From contig CAVRXS010000003.1 in the NCBI GenBank assembly GCA_963725275.1, forward strand, positions 1 to 64,000: a DNA stretch of 64,000 bases, in the 5' to 3' direction. The DNA comes from Bog-756 sp963725275 (GTDB lineage: Bacteria > Actinomycetota > Acidimicrobiia > Acidimicrobiales > RAAP-2). The translations under genes and the position numbers were made by a program. This document shows positions 1-8,503 of this stretch, piece by piece. Numbering within the stretch: position 1 is the stretch's first letter; the number at the start of each line of letters is the position of its first letter. The notes under the pieces were generated by a model, which was not told where the DNA came from, searched no databases, and worked only from the letters and a program-made list of their open reading frames with translations.

Positions 1-161
1 TGCACCTAATGGCACACGCTCTTAGGCACTCCGTCGGACATGGGGTAACTGAATGCTGAGGAACCACAGCATCGAGGGGATGGCTGCAGAGGATGGCCCA
101 CGGCTCCTTGACTACGACGATCACGGTGACCGAATCCGAAGGAAGACCGGGAGCCCTGTAC

Positions 162-1192
162 AGTACGTGTTTCATAACTCATGGGCGTGTTCCGTACGTT
201 CGATGAGTTCTGCTCTCCCATAGAGCGCGGGAGAAAGTTTCGAAACTCGCGGCGTGACCACGCGATGCAGTCACGCGGTGCTCGCGATCTCCGCGGTGAC
301 GTGTTGCACTTGTCCTTGTGGCGGTGAAGCGCCGGTACCCGAGTGATCTGACCGATCGCCAGTGGGCGATGGTGGAGCCGCTGTTGCCCGGTGCGGGGGA
401 AGGGACCGGGGGGCCGTCCGCTCGAGCACTCCAAGCGCGAGATCGTCAACGCCGTCTTGTACGTGACGCGCAGCGGCTGCTCGTGGCGCATGCTGCCCAC
501 GGACTTCCCGCCGTGGCAGACGGTGTACCGGTACTTCGCCGCCTGGCGTGACGACGGGACCGTCGACCTGGTGCACGACACACTCCGCGACGAGGTACGC
601 ACGAGGTCGAAGAAGAGAGCCGGCGGGACTCGCAAGGCCACCCCGAGCGCTGGCATCGTTGACTCCCAGTCGCTGCGTGGGGCCGACACCGTGGGGGCCG
701 AGACCCACGGCTATGACCAGGGCAAGAAGTGCCGGGGCCGAAAGCGCCACATCGTCACCGACACGCTCGGGCTCCTGCTCGTGGTGATGGTCACCGCGGC
801 GTCGGTCCAAGACCGCGACGGAGGGGCCAGATCTTCAAGCGCGTCCACAAGCTCTGTCCTTCGCTGCGCCACGTCTTCGCCGACGGCGGCTACGCCGGCC
901 GGCTCGTGGCCAAGGCTACGCGGTACTGGAAGCTCAGCGTCGAGGTGGTCTCCAAGCCCGCCGGCCAACGCGGCTTCGCGGTGTTGCCCAGGCGCTGGGT
1001 GGTGGAGCGGACCTTCGCCTGGCTCGTGCGATGGCGACGCTTGGTGCGCGACTACGAGCGGTTTCCCGAGACTCATGAGGCCTTCGTCAAGTGGGCGATG
1101 ATCGGACTGATGCTCAACCGCTTGGCACGGCCGCCCGGTCCACGGCCATGGGCCGACAGAGAGCCGACGGAGGCGGTTATGAAACACGTACT
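162..1192 (+). mobile_element. IS5-family insertion sequence, decayed
   Basis: A perfect 17-bp inverted repeat bounds the element: AGTACGTGTTTCATAAC at 162-178 and its reverse complement at 1176-1192. The 1.03 kb between them holds one IS5-type transposase. Size, terminal repeats and transposase type agree with the IS5 family. A target-site duplication cannot be called with confidence. The transposase frame is broken twice, so the copy is inactive unless the frameshifts are sequencing errors. Confidence 0.8.
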
Positions 1193-1238
1193 CCGTGGCA
1201 TTTCTCGCAACCGTTGCTGCTTCCGCTCTCCACGATAG
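318..1238 (+). pseudogene. IS5-family transposase, two frameshifts
   Basis: This is the DDE transposase of the surrounding IS5 element, which would cut and join the element ends. From a GTG at 318 the protein opens with RRYPSDLTDRQWAMVEPLLP, the usual IS5 N-terminus. Near 395-405 the frame must change to continue with GRPLEHSKREIVNAVLYV, CSWRMLP and the catalytic region GIVDSQS...GRKRHIVTDT. Near 820-830 it changes back, giving KLCPSLRHVFADGGYAG and the C-terminal VVERTFAWLVRWRRL. Summed over the three pieces the domain is complete. The last frame runs past the right inverted repeat, so the original stop is also lost. Either a genuine dead copy or a copy hit by two indel errors. Confidence 0.8.
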
Positions 1239-1301
1239 CCGGCAGCGCGTCGCTCCGATGAGAGCGGAGGTCCCGACTACCACTTAGGACATCTGATGTG
1301 A

Positions 1302-2992
1302 TGAAGGAGCGCAGCGCCGCTCCTGCGTGACGAGCTTTGGTGAGCGCACCGGCTCGAGCGCGAGCATGAGGAGCGATCCTGTGCCGACGAAGAGCGCCGC
1401 AGCGTCCAGCCGATCCAAGTCCAAGACCCAGCGGGAGTCCTCCCGTCGCCCGGTACCAGGTGTGCGGAGCACGCTTCGGGGCTCCCGAGCCAAACCGGAA
1501 GCGACAGAAGGAGACTCCCGTGGAACAACAGCAACAATACGTCGGCATCGACCTGCACCGCAGGCGCAGCGTCATCGTACGGCGCGCCGAGTCGGGGGAG
1601 ACCCTCGACACGGTCCGGATCGACGACGACCCGGTGGAACTGGCCACCGAGCTGGCCAAGGCCGGTGAGCACCCCGAGGTGATCCTGGAGGCGACCTATG
1701 GGTGGTACTGGGCGGCCGACGTGATCAACGAGTGCGGTGGCACCGTGCACTCGACCATCCGCTCGGCAACAACTGGGGCAACCGCCGGGTGAAGAACGAC
1801 GAGCGGGATGCCACCGATCTCGTCGACCTGTTGCGGATGGGACGACTGGCCGAGGGTTGGGTGGCACCGCCGCCACTGCGAGAGCTGCGTGAGCTCATCC
1901 GCTACCGGGGCAAGCTTGTCCACTTCCGCTCCAACGCCAAGGCTCGGTCCATGCGGTGCTGGCCAAGGAAGGAGTGGCGGTGCCGATGACCGACCTGTTC
2001 GGGGTCGGAGGGCAACGCCTGCTCGACGAGGTCGAGCTGGGCACGGCCTACCGCATAAGAGTGGAGAGCCTGCGTGACCTGATCGAGCTCTACGACCGGG
2101 AGATCGCCATGCTGGAGAAGGAGAGCGCGCCGTACTTCGCCGGCGACCTCGGCTACCACGCCGTCCAAGCCATCCCCGGGGTCGGTCCGGTACTGGCATC
2201 GGTCTTCGTGGCCGAGATCGGCGACATCTCGAGGTTCACCTCTGCTCGACACCTCACCAGCTGGGCCGGGCTGACTCCCACCCACCACGAGTCCGACGAG
2301 AAGGTCCGCCACGGGCACATCACCAAGCAGGGCTCTCGTCTCGTGCGCTGGGCTGCCGTCGAGTCGGTGTCCCGCCAACGCGGCGCCACGCCCATTTGGG
2401 CTCACCACCAACGGGTGGGCGAGCGCCGGGGCAAGCAGATCGGACGGGTGGCGGCTGCCCGCAAACTTCTCATCCTCGTCTACTACGGCCTGCGTGACGG
2501 CGAGATCCGTTGCCTGGCCAAGGCGGGGTGAGACCCGGAACGGACGCCGCCCGGTGCGAGCTCGCCCTGGTTCATGGTCCCCGCATTGCGGCGAGACCGA
2601 CCATCTGATTGAGCCCACCGGGTTGCGGCCGAACCCACTCCATGTCGCAGTTCGGACGAAGAGATGAACGGCACCCGGGAGCTCGGGTTGCCCGCCAGCA
2701 CGTGCTGGCTCTGGAGATGGACCGCAACCGTCCCCCCTTCGGCAACACAGGGGACGCCCACGAAGCCCTGACGGGCTTCGCATTCCATGATGTGACGGAC
2801 AACTGACCGGGCCCTCAAGGCTTCCCCGGGGGCGGGGCCCACGGCCCCGGCCTTGACCGCCCTCCTGGTTCTCGGATCGGCGAGGACCCCGCCTTGGCGC
2901 GTCCCCCGCCGACTGAAGCCCCACCATCATCTACGCACTAGAAAGTGCCGAAGGAGCCTTCGGCACCCCTCTTGACAAACTGCGCTCCTTCA
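1302..2992 (+). mobile_element. IS110/IS1111-type insertion sequence, decayed
   Basis: A 13-bp inverted repeat, TGAAGGAGCGCAG at 1302-1314 and its reverse complement at 2980-2992, brackets an IS110-type transposase. Subterminal inverted repeats of this length are a feature of the IS1111 subgroup. About 205 bases before the transposase and 450 bases after it have no gene. In this family such flanks can encode the guide (bridge) RNA. The true ends may lie slightly outside the repeats. Boundaries are therefore approximate. Confidence 0.6.
1520..2531 (+). pseudogene. IS110-family transposase, two frameshifts
   Basis: This is the DEDD (RuvC-like) recombinase of the surrounding IS110-type element. 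A GTG start at 1520 is preceded by GAAGGAGA with good spacing. The N-terminal domain opens YVGIDLHRRRSVIV, with the first catalytic Asp in GID, and continues to VILEATYGWYW. A shift near 1745-1755 is needed to reach HPLGNNWGNRRVKNDERDA, and another near 1938-1947 to reach VHAVLAKEGVAVPMTDLFG. The C-terminal transposase domain is intact: AIPGVGPVLASVFVAEIGDI, then HLTSWAGLTP, then GRVAAARKLLILVYYGLRDGE. The summed length, about 337 residues, is normal for the family. The protein is not made from a single frame as sequenced. Confidence 0.82.
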
Positions 2993-3029
2993 GAGATGAA
3001 CCAGTCCAAGCGTCGTAGACACCGTACCT
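2532..3029. other. non-coding stretch, IS110 right flank with hairpin
   Basis: No gene is supported here. Positions 2945-2966 form a perfect 10-bp stem (GTGCCGAAGG / CCTTCGGCAC) with a two-base loop, lying just inside the right inverted repeat of the IS110-type element at 2980-2992. The stretch could hold the element's structured RNA and right end. The hairpin could also act as a terminator for the SDR operon that converges from the right, but there is no T-tract. Confidence 0.4.
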
Positions 3030-3779
3030 TCAGCCGCCGTCGAGAAGGATGAGCTCTCCGGTCAGGTAGGACGAGGCGTCACTGGCCAGAAAGAGCGCGG
3101 TGCCGACGATCTCCTCGGCGGAGGCGATCCGGCGCAGGGCTACGTGGCCAGCCATCTGCGCCTGCAACTCCGGGGTTGGAAGCGAGGTGTGGAGACTGTC
3201 CGTGTGAAAAGTGCCGCACACGATGGCATTGACCCGGATGCCCTTTGGGCCGAACTCGTTGGCCGCTGCCTTGGTGAGCGCGTTCAGTCCGGCCTTGGCG
3301 GCGGCGTAGACCACGGTGAATGCCGTGGGGTGAAGCGACGCCTTGGAGCTGATGTTGATGATCGAGCCTCCAGCCGTCATGTGCTCAGCGACGAGCGCCG
3401 TAAGGCGAAGCGGACCCTTGAGGTTAACGGCGATCGTCTTGTCGAAGAGCTCGGCGCTCACCTCCACCAGCGACGGGGGCACCGGAGCAATGCCGGCGTT
3501 GTTCACCAGGACATCGATCCGGCCGAAGGCGGCGACGGTGGTCTCGACGAGAGCAGCGCAGTCGCTCCAGTCGCCGACATGACATCTCACTGCTAGTGCC
3601 TTTTGCCCGAAGGCTCGGATCTCGGCGGCAACTGCCTCGCAAGGATCGAGCTTGCGGCTGGCGACGACGACATCCGCTCCCGCTTCGGCGAACCCCAGCG
3701 CCATGGCCCGTCCTAGTCCCCTGCTCCCGCCGGTGACGACCACGATCTTGTCGTTGGCATCCAAACTGGGAACCGTCAT
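3030..3779 (-). CDS. SDR family NAD(P)-dependent oxidoreductase
   Basis: A 249-residue classical short-chain dehydrogenase that would interconvert an alcohol and a ketone with NAD(P). Visible are the Rossmann motif TGGSRGLG near residue 17, the NNAG motif near 92, the catalytic Ser in INISSKAS, and YAAAK (Tyr/Lys) near 158-162. The C-terminus LTGELILLDGG is typical. Its ATG shares one base with the TGA of the upstream TetR gene (TGATG), so it is translationally coupled as the last gene of the six-gene operon starting at 8428. In that context it probably acts on an acyl-CoA or hydroxy-acid intermediate. The substrate cannot be read from the sequence. Confidence 0.88.
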   Translation of the reverse strand: MTVPSLDANDKIVVVTGGSRGLGRAMALGFAEAGADVVVASRKLDPCEAVAAEIRAFGQKALAVRCHVGDWSDCAALVETTVAAFGRIDVLVNNAGIAPVPPSLVEVSAELFDKTIAVNLKGPLRLTALVAEHMTAGGSIINISSKASLHPTAFTVVYAAAKAGLNALTKAAANEFGPKGIRVNAIVCGTFHTDSLHTSLPTPELQAQMAGHVALRRIASAEEIVGTALFLASDASSYLTGELILLDGG

Positions 3780-4414
3780 CAGTCCACCGTCCTTCCACTG
3801 GTTCTGATGGAGCTCGTGCCTTCGGCACGAGCTCCGCTCATGAGGCCGTCGACGATGTAGCGAATGTGGAGATCGAAGAGCGTGTCGGTCTCGGCAGCGT
3901 CAACACTCCTGGGGTCGCCACCGGGGCGGGTCCGGCGCCGGCCCCTGGGTGGTGGCTCCACGCCTGACTCGACCGCGCCGAAGCCAACCGTCGCCCACAT
4001 GAGGAGCCGGCACGCCTGCACTGCGGCGTCGACCGCCAACCCATCGGCCCGCATGGCTTCAACCAGGGGACGCGACGCCTCGACGTAGGCCTCGCGTCCA
4101 GCACTCAGGATGAGCCGGCTGTCGCGGGCCTTTCGCAGGCGGCTCCGGAGTTCGCGTGCCCACCGCACCGCGTATCGGTCCCACGGCTCGCCGGCGGCGT
4201 TGGGCGGGGCCAGGTCAACGAGCAGCCGGTCGGCGATGGCATCGACAAGCGCCTCCTTATTGCCGATCCGGCTGTAGAGGGGGACCGGGGACACGCCGAG
4301 GCGTGCAGACACGCTTCGCATGCTGACGGCATCGAGGCCGGACTCCTCGAAGATCTCGACCGCCGCGGTCACGATCTCCTCGGCATCGAGATCGAAATCA
4401 GGTGCCTTGGTCAT
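3779..4414 (-). CDS. TetR/AcrR family transcriptional regulator
   Basis: A 211-residue TetR-type repressor. The N-terminal helix-turn-helix is clear: EEIVTAAVEIFEESGLDAVS followed by MRSVSARLGVSPVPLYSRIG and NKEALVDAIADR, roughly residues 11-62. The rest is a helical ligand-binding domain without a recognisable ligand signature. It lies inside the operon, five bases after the end of the quinone oxidoreductase-like gene and overlapping the SDR start by one base. It is therefore a likely self-regulator of this operon. The palindrome GATTACAGTGTAATC at 8450-8464, in front of the operon, is the best operator candidate. Binding is inferred, not shown. Confidence 0.88.
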   Translation of the reverse strand: MTKAPDFDLDAEEIVTAAVEIFEESGLDAVSMRSVSARLGVSPVPLYSRIGNKEALVDAIADRLLVDLAPPNAAGEPWDRYAVRWARELRSRLRKARDSRLILSAGREAYVEASRPLVEAMRADGLAVDAAVQACRLLMWATVGFGAVESGVEPPPRGRRRTRPGGDPRSVDAAETDTLFDLHIRYIVDGLMSGARAEGTSSIRTSGRTVD

Positions 4415-4418
4415 CGGT

Positions 4419-5409
4419 TCACCGCACCATCACGAGCTTGCCGACCACCTTGCGGTCGGCCATGGCCTGTGCGGCCGCCGCCAGTCCGTCGAACGGGATC
4501 TCGGCAGTAACCGCGTTGCGCAGTCGACCGTCGGCGACCAGGCCGGTAAGGCCGGCATGGATGTCCTCGAGTTCCTCGCGGCCGTAGCCGCCAGCGAATA
4601 CGCCGAGGAGCGAGGTGTTAGTCATGACCAGCTGGATGGTGGACAAACTCGGCCACTCCCCGCTGGCGAACCCGACCGACAGCAGGCGCCCGTTACGGGC
4701 CAGAGCGCGGGTGGCGCCCTCGGCCAGCGACCCTCCGACCGGGTCGTAGACCAGGTCGACGCCCCGCTCGCCGGTGAGCTCGCGCGAGTGCCGGTGCGAT
4801 CGGCCCGTCCATGTGGATCACGGTGGCCTCCGCGCCCAATGAGCGGCAGAAGGCGGCCCGCTCTGCGTCGCTCACCACGGCGATGACGCGGGCCCCGAGG
4901 GCAGAGCCGAGCTGCACGGCGGCAGCACCGCTCCCGCCGGCAGCCCCCAGCACGGCCAACCAGTCGCCGGGGGCAAGCCGACCGCGGTCGACAAGCCCGA
5001 TCCACCCTGTGAGGTGCGGGATCCAGAATCCGGCGGCCGCGGCGTCGGCCATGCCGGGAGGAACGGTGAAGGCCGACTCCCCAAGAACCAGACACTCCTC
5101 GGCGAATGAGCCGCTCCCCTCGTAGAACACGGTCACGGCCATGATCGGCGCACCGATCGCCAGTTCGACCCCCTCGCCCACCGCGGTAACGGTGCCGGTC
5201 GCCTCCTGCCCCGGGGTGAACGGGAGCGGGGGTGTCAGCGGGTAGGCACCCCGACACATAAGCACGTCGGGCAGGCCGATGCCGGCGGCAGTCACCCGGA
5301 TCCGTGCCTGCCCCGGCCCCGGCTCCGGTACGTCCACGTCGACCAGGTGGAGCACGTCGGCTGGCTCGCCCGTACCGGTCACCTGCCAGGCCTGCATCTT
5401 CTCGGTCAT
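4419..5409 (-). CDS. zinc-binding alcohol dehydrogenase / quinone oxidoreductase-like (frameshifted)
   Basis: A medium-chain dehydrogenase/reductase of the NADPH:quinone oxidoreductase type. It starts MTEKMQAWQVTGTGEPADVL at an ATG overlapping the previous stop by four bases (ATGA). The N-terminal GroES-like domain contains GIGLPDVLMCRGAYP and PGQEATGTVTAVG. The nucleotide-binding domain contains LGAAGGSGAAAVQLGSALGA, here with a Gly-rich loop of the quinone-reductase kind and no structural zinc cysteines. Around 4777-4790, in a GC-dinucleotide run, the frame must change to reach the expected TGERGVDLVYDPVGG and the C-terminal VTAEIPFDGLAAAAQAMADR. Joined, the protein has about 329 residues, normal for the family. 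It is the fourth gene of the operon. Confidence 0.75.
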
Positions 5410-6424
5410 GTCGCTCCCCCTTGGTCGATGATGGTTCCGGCACTGGCGAGCAAGAGGTCGACCTGGGCGCCGAAGTACTCGTGGACCGGCTTGTCGGACA
5501 GGCCGCGCTGGAACTTGGCGTAGCTGCCCTCCAGCACGAGGGCCAGCTTCCACCGGGCGAACACGTCGTACCAGGCGAATGCCGTGACGTCGCGGCCGAG
5601 CCGGCCGTATAGCGCTCGACCAGCGTGCGCCGGTCGGGGAGGTGAGCCACATCGAACCTGGGCTCTTTGGCCATGCCAAGGCGCAGGGTGCCCTCGGGCC
5701 CCGGGTGGAAGATGAGCGCCCACGCCAGGTCGACGACCGGGTCGCCGATACCCGCCATCTCCCAGTCCACGACGGCCAGCAGCCGGGGGGGCGACTCCAG
5801 CGCGAACAGTACGTTGTCGAGCTTGTAGTCACCGTGGCACAGGGCGCTCGGCTGGCCGGCGGGCCGGTGCGCACCCAGCCAGTCGGCCACGTTGTGGGCG
5901 GCCGGGAGCTCCCGACCACCGTAGGAGTCGAGCTGGGTGAGCCACCGGGTGACCTGGCGCGCCAGGTAGTCGTCGCCGTGGGCCAGGTCACCCAGGCCGC
6001 AGGCGTGCCAATCGACGGCGTGGATGGCCACGAGGGCGTCGACGAGCTCCTCGAGCGCCCGGCCGTGTAACTCGGGTGTCGCCGCCCATGCCTCAGGGAC
6101 AGCCTTCAGAACGGGCTTCCCCTCGATGCGGTCCATCACGTAGAACGGCGCGCCGAAGACCTCCGGGTCGCCGCAGGCGACCACGGGTCGGGCGATGGGC
6201 ACCGACGTGTCCTTGATGGCGTCGAGGATGCGGAACTCGCGCAGCACGTCGTGCGCCGTGGAGGAGCTGGCGTGCTTCGGCGCCCGTCGCAGCACCCACC
6301 GGTCGGGCCCGCGGTCGACGGCGAAGACCTCGCAGGAGCCGCCTCCGACCATGGGGGTGACCCGGAGGGGGATCCGGTCGCCCAGGGCATCGTCGAGATA
6401 GGCCTCCAGGAGCTCCTCGCTCAT
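5406..6424 (-). CDS. APH-type phosphotransferase, ACAD10/11-like (frameshifted)
   Basis: An aminoglycoside-phosphotransferase-fold kinase of the group that travels with acyl-CoA dehydrogenases rather than a drug-resistance enzyme. It begins MSEELLEAYLDDALGDRIPL. The nucleotide loop is GGGSCEVFAVDRG. The catalytic loop LCHGDYKLDNVLF carries the HxDxxxxN signature, and VVDWEMAGIGDP provides the metal-binding Asp. A two-base insertion near 5608-5613 (TATAC) breaks the frame after TLVERY; the other frame resumes GRLGRDVTAFAWYDVFARWK. Joined length is about 339 residues. Start and stop overlap its neighbours by four bases. In known relatives (human ACAD11, bacterial LvaA) this domain phosphorylates 4-hydroxyacyl-CoA, and I infer the same here. 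Confidence 0.78.
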
Positions 6425-7136
6425 CGGACCACACCCACTCCGGCGAGGTCGAGCACCTCCGCCAATGCCCTGATCACGGCGTTGGGTTGGGCGCTTCCGG
6501 GGTCGGCACCCTCCCGAGGTGCCAGCCACGCCGTGCGCATGCCGAGCACTGCTGGCCCCTCGACGTCGTGTCGGAGACTGTCGCCCACGAAGAGCACGTG
6601 TTCCGGCACGACGCCCGCCTTGGTGACCGCCAGGCGGTAGATGGCGGGGTCCGGCTTGCAGGAGTCGGCCTGCTCCGAGCTCGTCCACGCATCGATCACG
6701 CCGAACAGGTCGAGGCGTTCGAGCATGGGCTCGAACTGCTCGTCGTCGATGTTCGACACGATCTGCACGTGGATTGACGACCGCTGCAGGGTGGCCAACG
6801 TCTCCAGGCAGTCGGGCCACAGCACGGCCTCCTCGATGGTGGCCCGGTACTGGCGATCGACGGCCTCGTCGGCGGTGGCCTCGTCGATCGTCCCGCCGAG
6901 GGCGACGGCGGTGGCGGCAAACGCGGCGCCGAACAGGGTGCGATGCGGGTAGGAAGCCTGCACCGCACGGCCCGGTAGGCCATCCCAATTCCCTGGCGGT
7001 TGGCCGCCCGCACCTCCCCGTCGGTGGCTTCGACGCCGGCTGCCCGGGCCACGAACCGCAGCTGGCGGAGGTACGCATCGCGGAGGGCCCGATCGTCGAA
7101 CAGGGTGCCGGCGAAGTCGAAGAGGACAGCCCTCAC
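6421..7136 (-). CDS. HAD superfamily hydrolase, ACAD10-like (frameshifted)
   Basis: A haloacid-dehalogenase-fold protein. It starts GTG in an overlap with the acyl-CoA dehydrogenase stop (GTGA) and reads MRAVLFDFAGTLFDD. Motif I has the nucleophilic Asp, but the second Asp of DxD is Ala. Motif II is QIVSNID, motif III SCKPDPAIYR with its Lys, and motif IV VGDSLRHDVEG. Near 6961-6968 the frame changes between GIGMAYRAV and QASYPHRTLFG; both sides align with one normal HAD of about 237 residues. It is the second gene of the operon. The same HAD, kinase and ACAD domains are fused in human ACAD10, so a shared role is likely. The exact reaction of the HAD part is unknown. Confidence 0.76.
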
Positions 7137-8428
7137 GACACCCCGGCCTGGGTACGCAGCTCAGCCCATTTCTGTTCGGCGGACGGGCGGCGACTCGGGA
7201 GGTGCTCGGTCGGCCACCCTTCCACGGGCGTATAACCCTTGAGAAGGCTGCGGGCGAGGACCGACTTGTGGAGCTCGTCGGGGCCATCGCCGATCGGGCC
7301 GAAGCGGGTCGACCGGTACCACCCCTCGACCGGGAGGTCGCTCGAGTAGCCGAGGGCACCGCACACTTGGATGGTGCGGTCGAGTACGTCGAGGACGACC
7401 TTGGACACGTGGGCCTTGACCATCCCGAGGTCCGCGCGCACGGCGGCGGCACCGAACTTGTCCACCTTCCACGCCGTCTGGAAGGTCAGCAACCGTGCCG
7501 ATTGGATTTCCATGTGGGAGAGGGCGATGTAGTCCTGGATCATCTGGTGGTGTCCGAGGAGGTGGCCGTGGGAGCGCCGCGACACGGCCCGCTCGCACAT
7601 GATGTCGAGCGACCGCTGCGCCTGTCCCAGCCAACGCATGGCGTGGTGGATGCGTCCCCCACCGAGTCGCTGCTGTGCGAGGACGAACCCCTCGCCGGGC
7701 TGCCCGACCAGGTGGTCGGCGGGCACGCGGCAGTCGCGGAACACGAGTTCGGCGTGGTTACCGATGCGGCCGTAGGCGGGGTCGGGGTGCGCCATCGTGC
7801 CGATGTCGCGCAGGATCTCCATGCCGGGCGTGCCCGTCGGGACGACGAACACAGACGCGTGGCGATGGGGCCTGCCTTCGGGGTTGGTCTCGGCGAACAC
7901 GAGGACGATGTCGGCCACCGAGGCGTTGGTGATGAACCACTTGTGGCCGTCGATCACCCACTCGTCACCGTCCTTGGTGGCGGTCGTGCCAATGACGGTC
8001 GGGTCCGCCCCGGCAAGGAAGGGCTCGGTGAGGGCGAAGGCGCTGGAGATCTCGCCCCGCAAGTTGGGCCACAGCCAGCGGTCCTTCTGGGCATCGGTGG
8101 CACCGTGGGCCAGCAGCTCCATGTTCCCGCTATCCGGTGCTTGCACCCCGAAGATCGTCATCGACATCATGCAGCGGCCGATGATCTCGGACATCAGGGC
8201 CAGTTTGAGCTGACCCAGCCCCTCGCCGCCGAGCTTCGGGTCGAGGAAGGCGCCCCACAGGCCCTGGGCCTTGACCTGGTCCTGGAGGTGCACCTTGACC
8301 ACGTTCCACTCATCAGTGGGCAGCTCGTCGAAGATGGGTTCGAGCGGGATCAGCTCTCGGTCGATGAAGGCCCGCATCCAGGCGAGCTGTTCCTCGAACT
8401 CTGGCTCCGTCTCGAAGTCCCATGCCAT
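7133..8428 (-). CDS. acyl-CoA dehydrogenase, ACAD10/11-like
   Basis: A 431-residue FAD-dependent acyl-CoA dehydrogenase and the first gene of the minus-strand operon. The FAD/substrate region includes SSAFALTEPFLAGADPT and DGHKWFITNASVADIVLVFA. The C-terminal helical domain includes ALGYSSDLPVEGWYRSTRF. In place of the usual YEGT the active-site segment reads GDGPDELHKS, which is the ACAD10/11 pattern, with Asp where most family members have the catalytic Glu. Known ACAD10/11-type partners use a phosphorylated 4-hydroxyacyl-CoA made by an adjacent kinase, and the kinase at 5406-6424 fits. The gene is transcribed away from an SDR, with a palindrome between them. Confidence 0.88.
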   Translation of the reverse strand: MAWDFETEPEFEEQLAWMRAFIDRELIPLEPIFDELPTDEWNVVKVHLQDQVKAQGLWGAFLDPKLGGEGLGQLKLALMSEIIGRCMMSMTIFGVQAPDSGNMELLAHGATDAQKDRWLWPNLRGEISSAFALTEPFLAGADPTVIGTTATKDGDEWVIDGHKWFITNASVADIVLVFAETNPEGRPHRHASVFVVPTGTPGMEILRDIGTMAHPDPAYGRIGNHAELVFRDCRVPADHLVGQPGEGFVLAQQRLGGGRIHHAMRWLGQAQRSLDIMCERAVSRRSHGHLLGHHQMIQDYIALSHMEIQSARLLTFQTAWKVDKFGAAAVRADLGMVKAHVSKVVLDVLDRTIQVCGALGYSSDLPVEGWYRSTRFGPIGDGPDELHKSVLARSLLKGYTPVEGWPTEHLPSRRPSAEQKWAELRTQAGVS

Positions 8429-8449
8429 GTGCTGCTCCGGTCTTCCGTT

Positions 8450-8473
8450 GATTACAGTGTAATCTCACCGTGA
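8450..8473. promoter_or_regulatory. palindromic operator candidate between divergent genes
   Basis: The 75-base gap between the ACAD (minus) and SDR (plus) starts contains a perfect 15-bp palindrome, GATTACAGTGTAATC, at 8450-8464. A 9-bp palindrome, TCACCGTGA, follows directly at 8465-8473. The symmetry and length suit a TetR-type dimer, and a TetR gene is encoded in the operon. It probably controls both directions. Confidence 0.55.
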
Positions 8474-8503
8474 CAGTAGTACAGGCAACGAGTGGAGGCA
8501 CAC

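Noticed and set aside
1..161. Possible gene or second IS end left of the IS5 repeat
   Set aside because: No start, motif or matching repeat can be supported in the 161 bases.
4622..7078. An 818-codon open frame on the minus strand across three operon genes
   Set aside because: Only the part from 6424 to about 5610 is real (APH kinase). The rest is the wrong frame of the HAD and oxidoreductase genes, left open by high GC and frameshifts.
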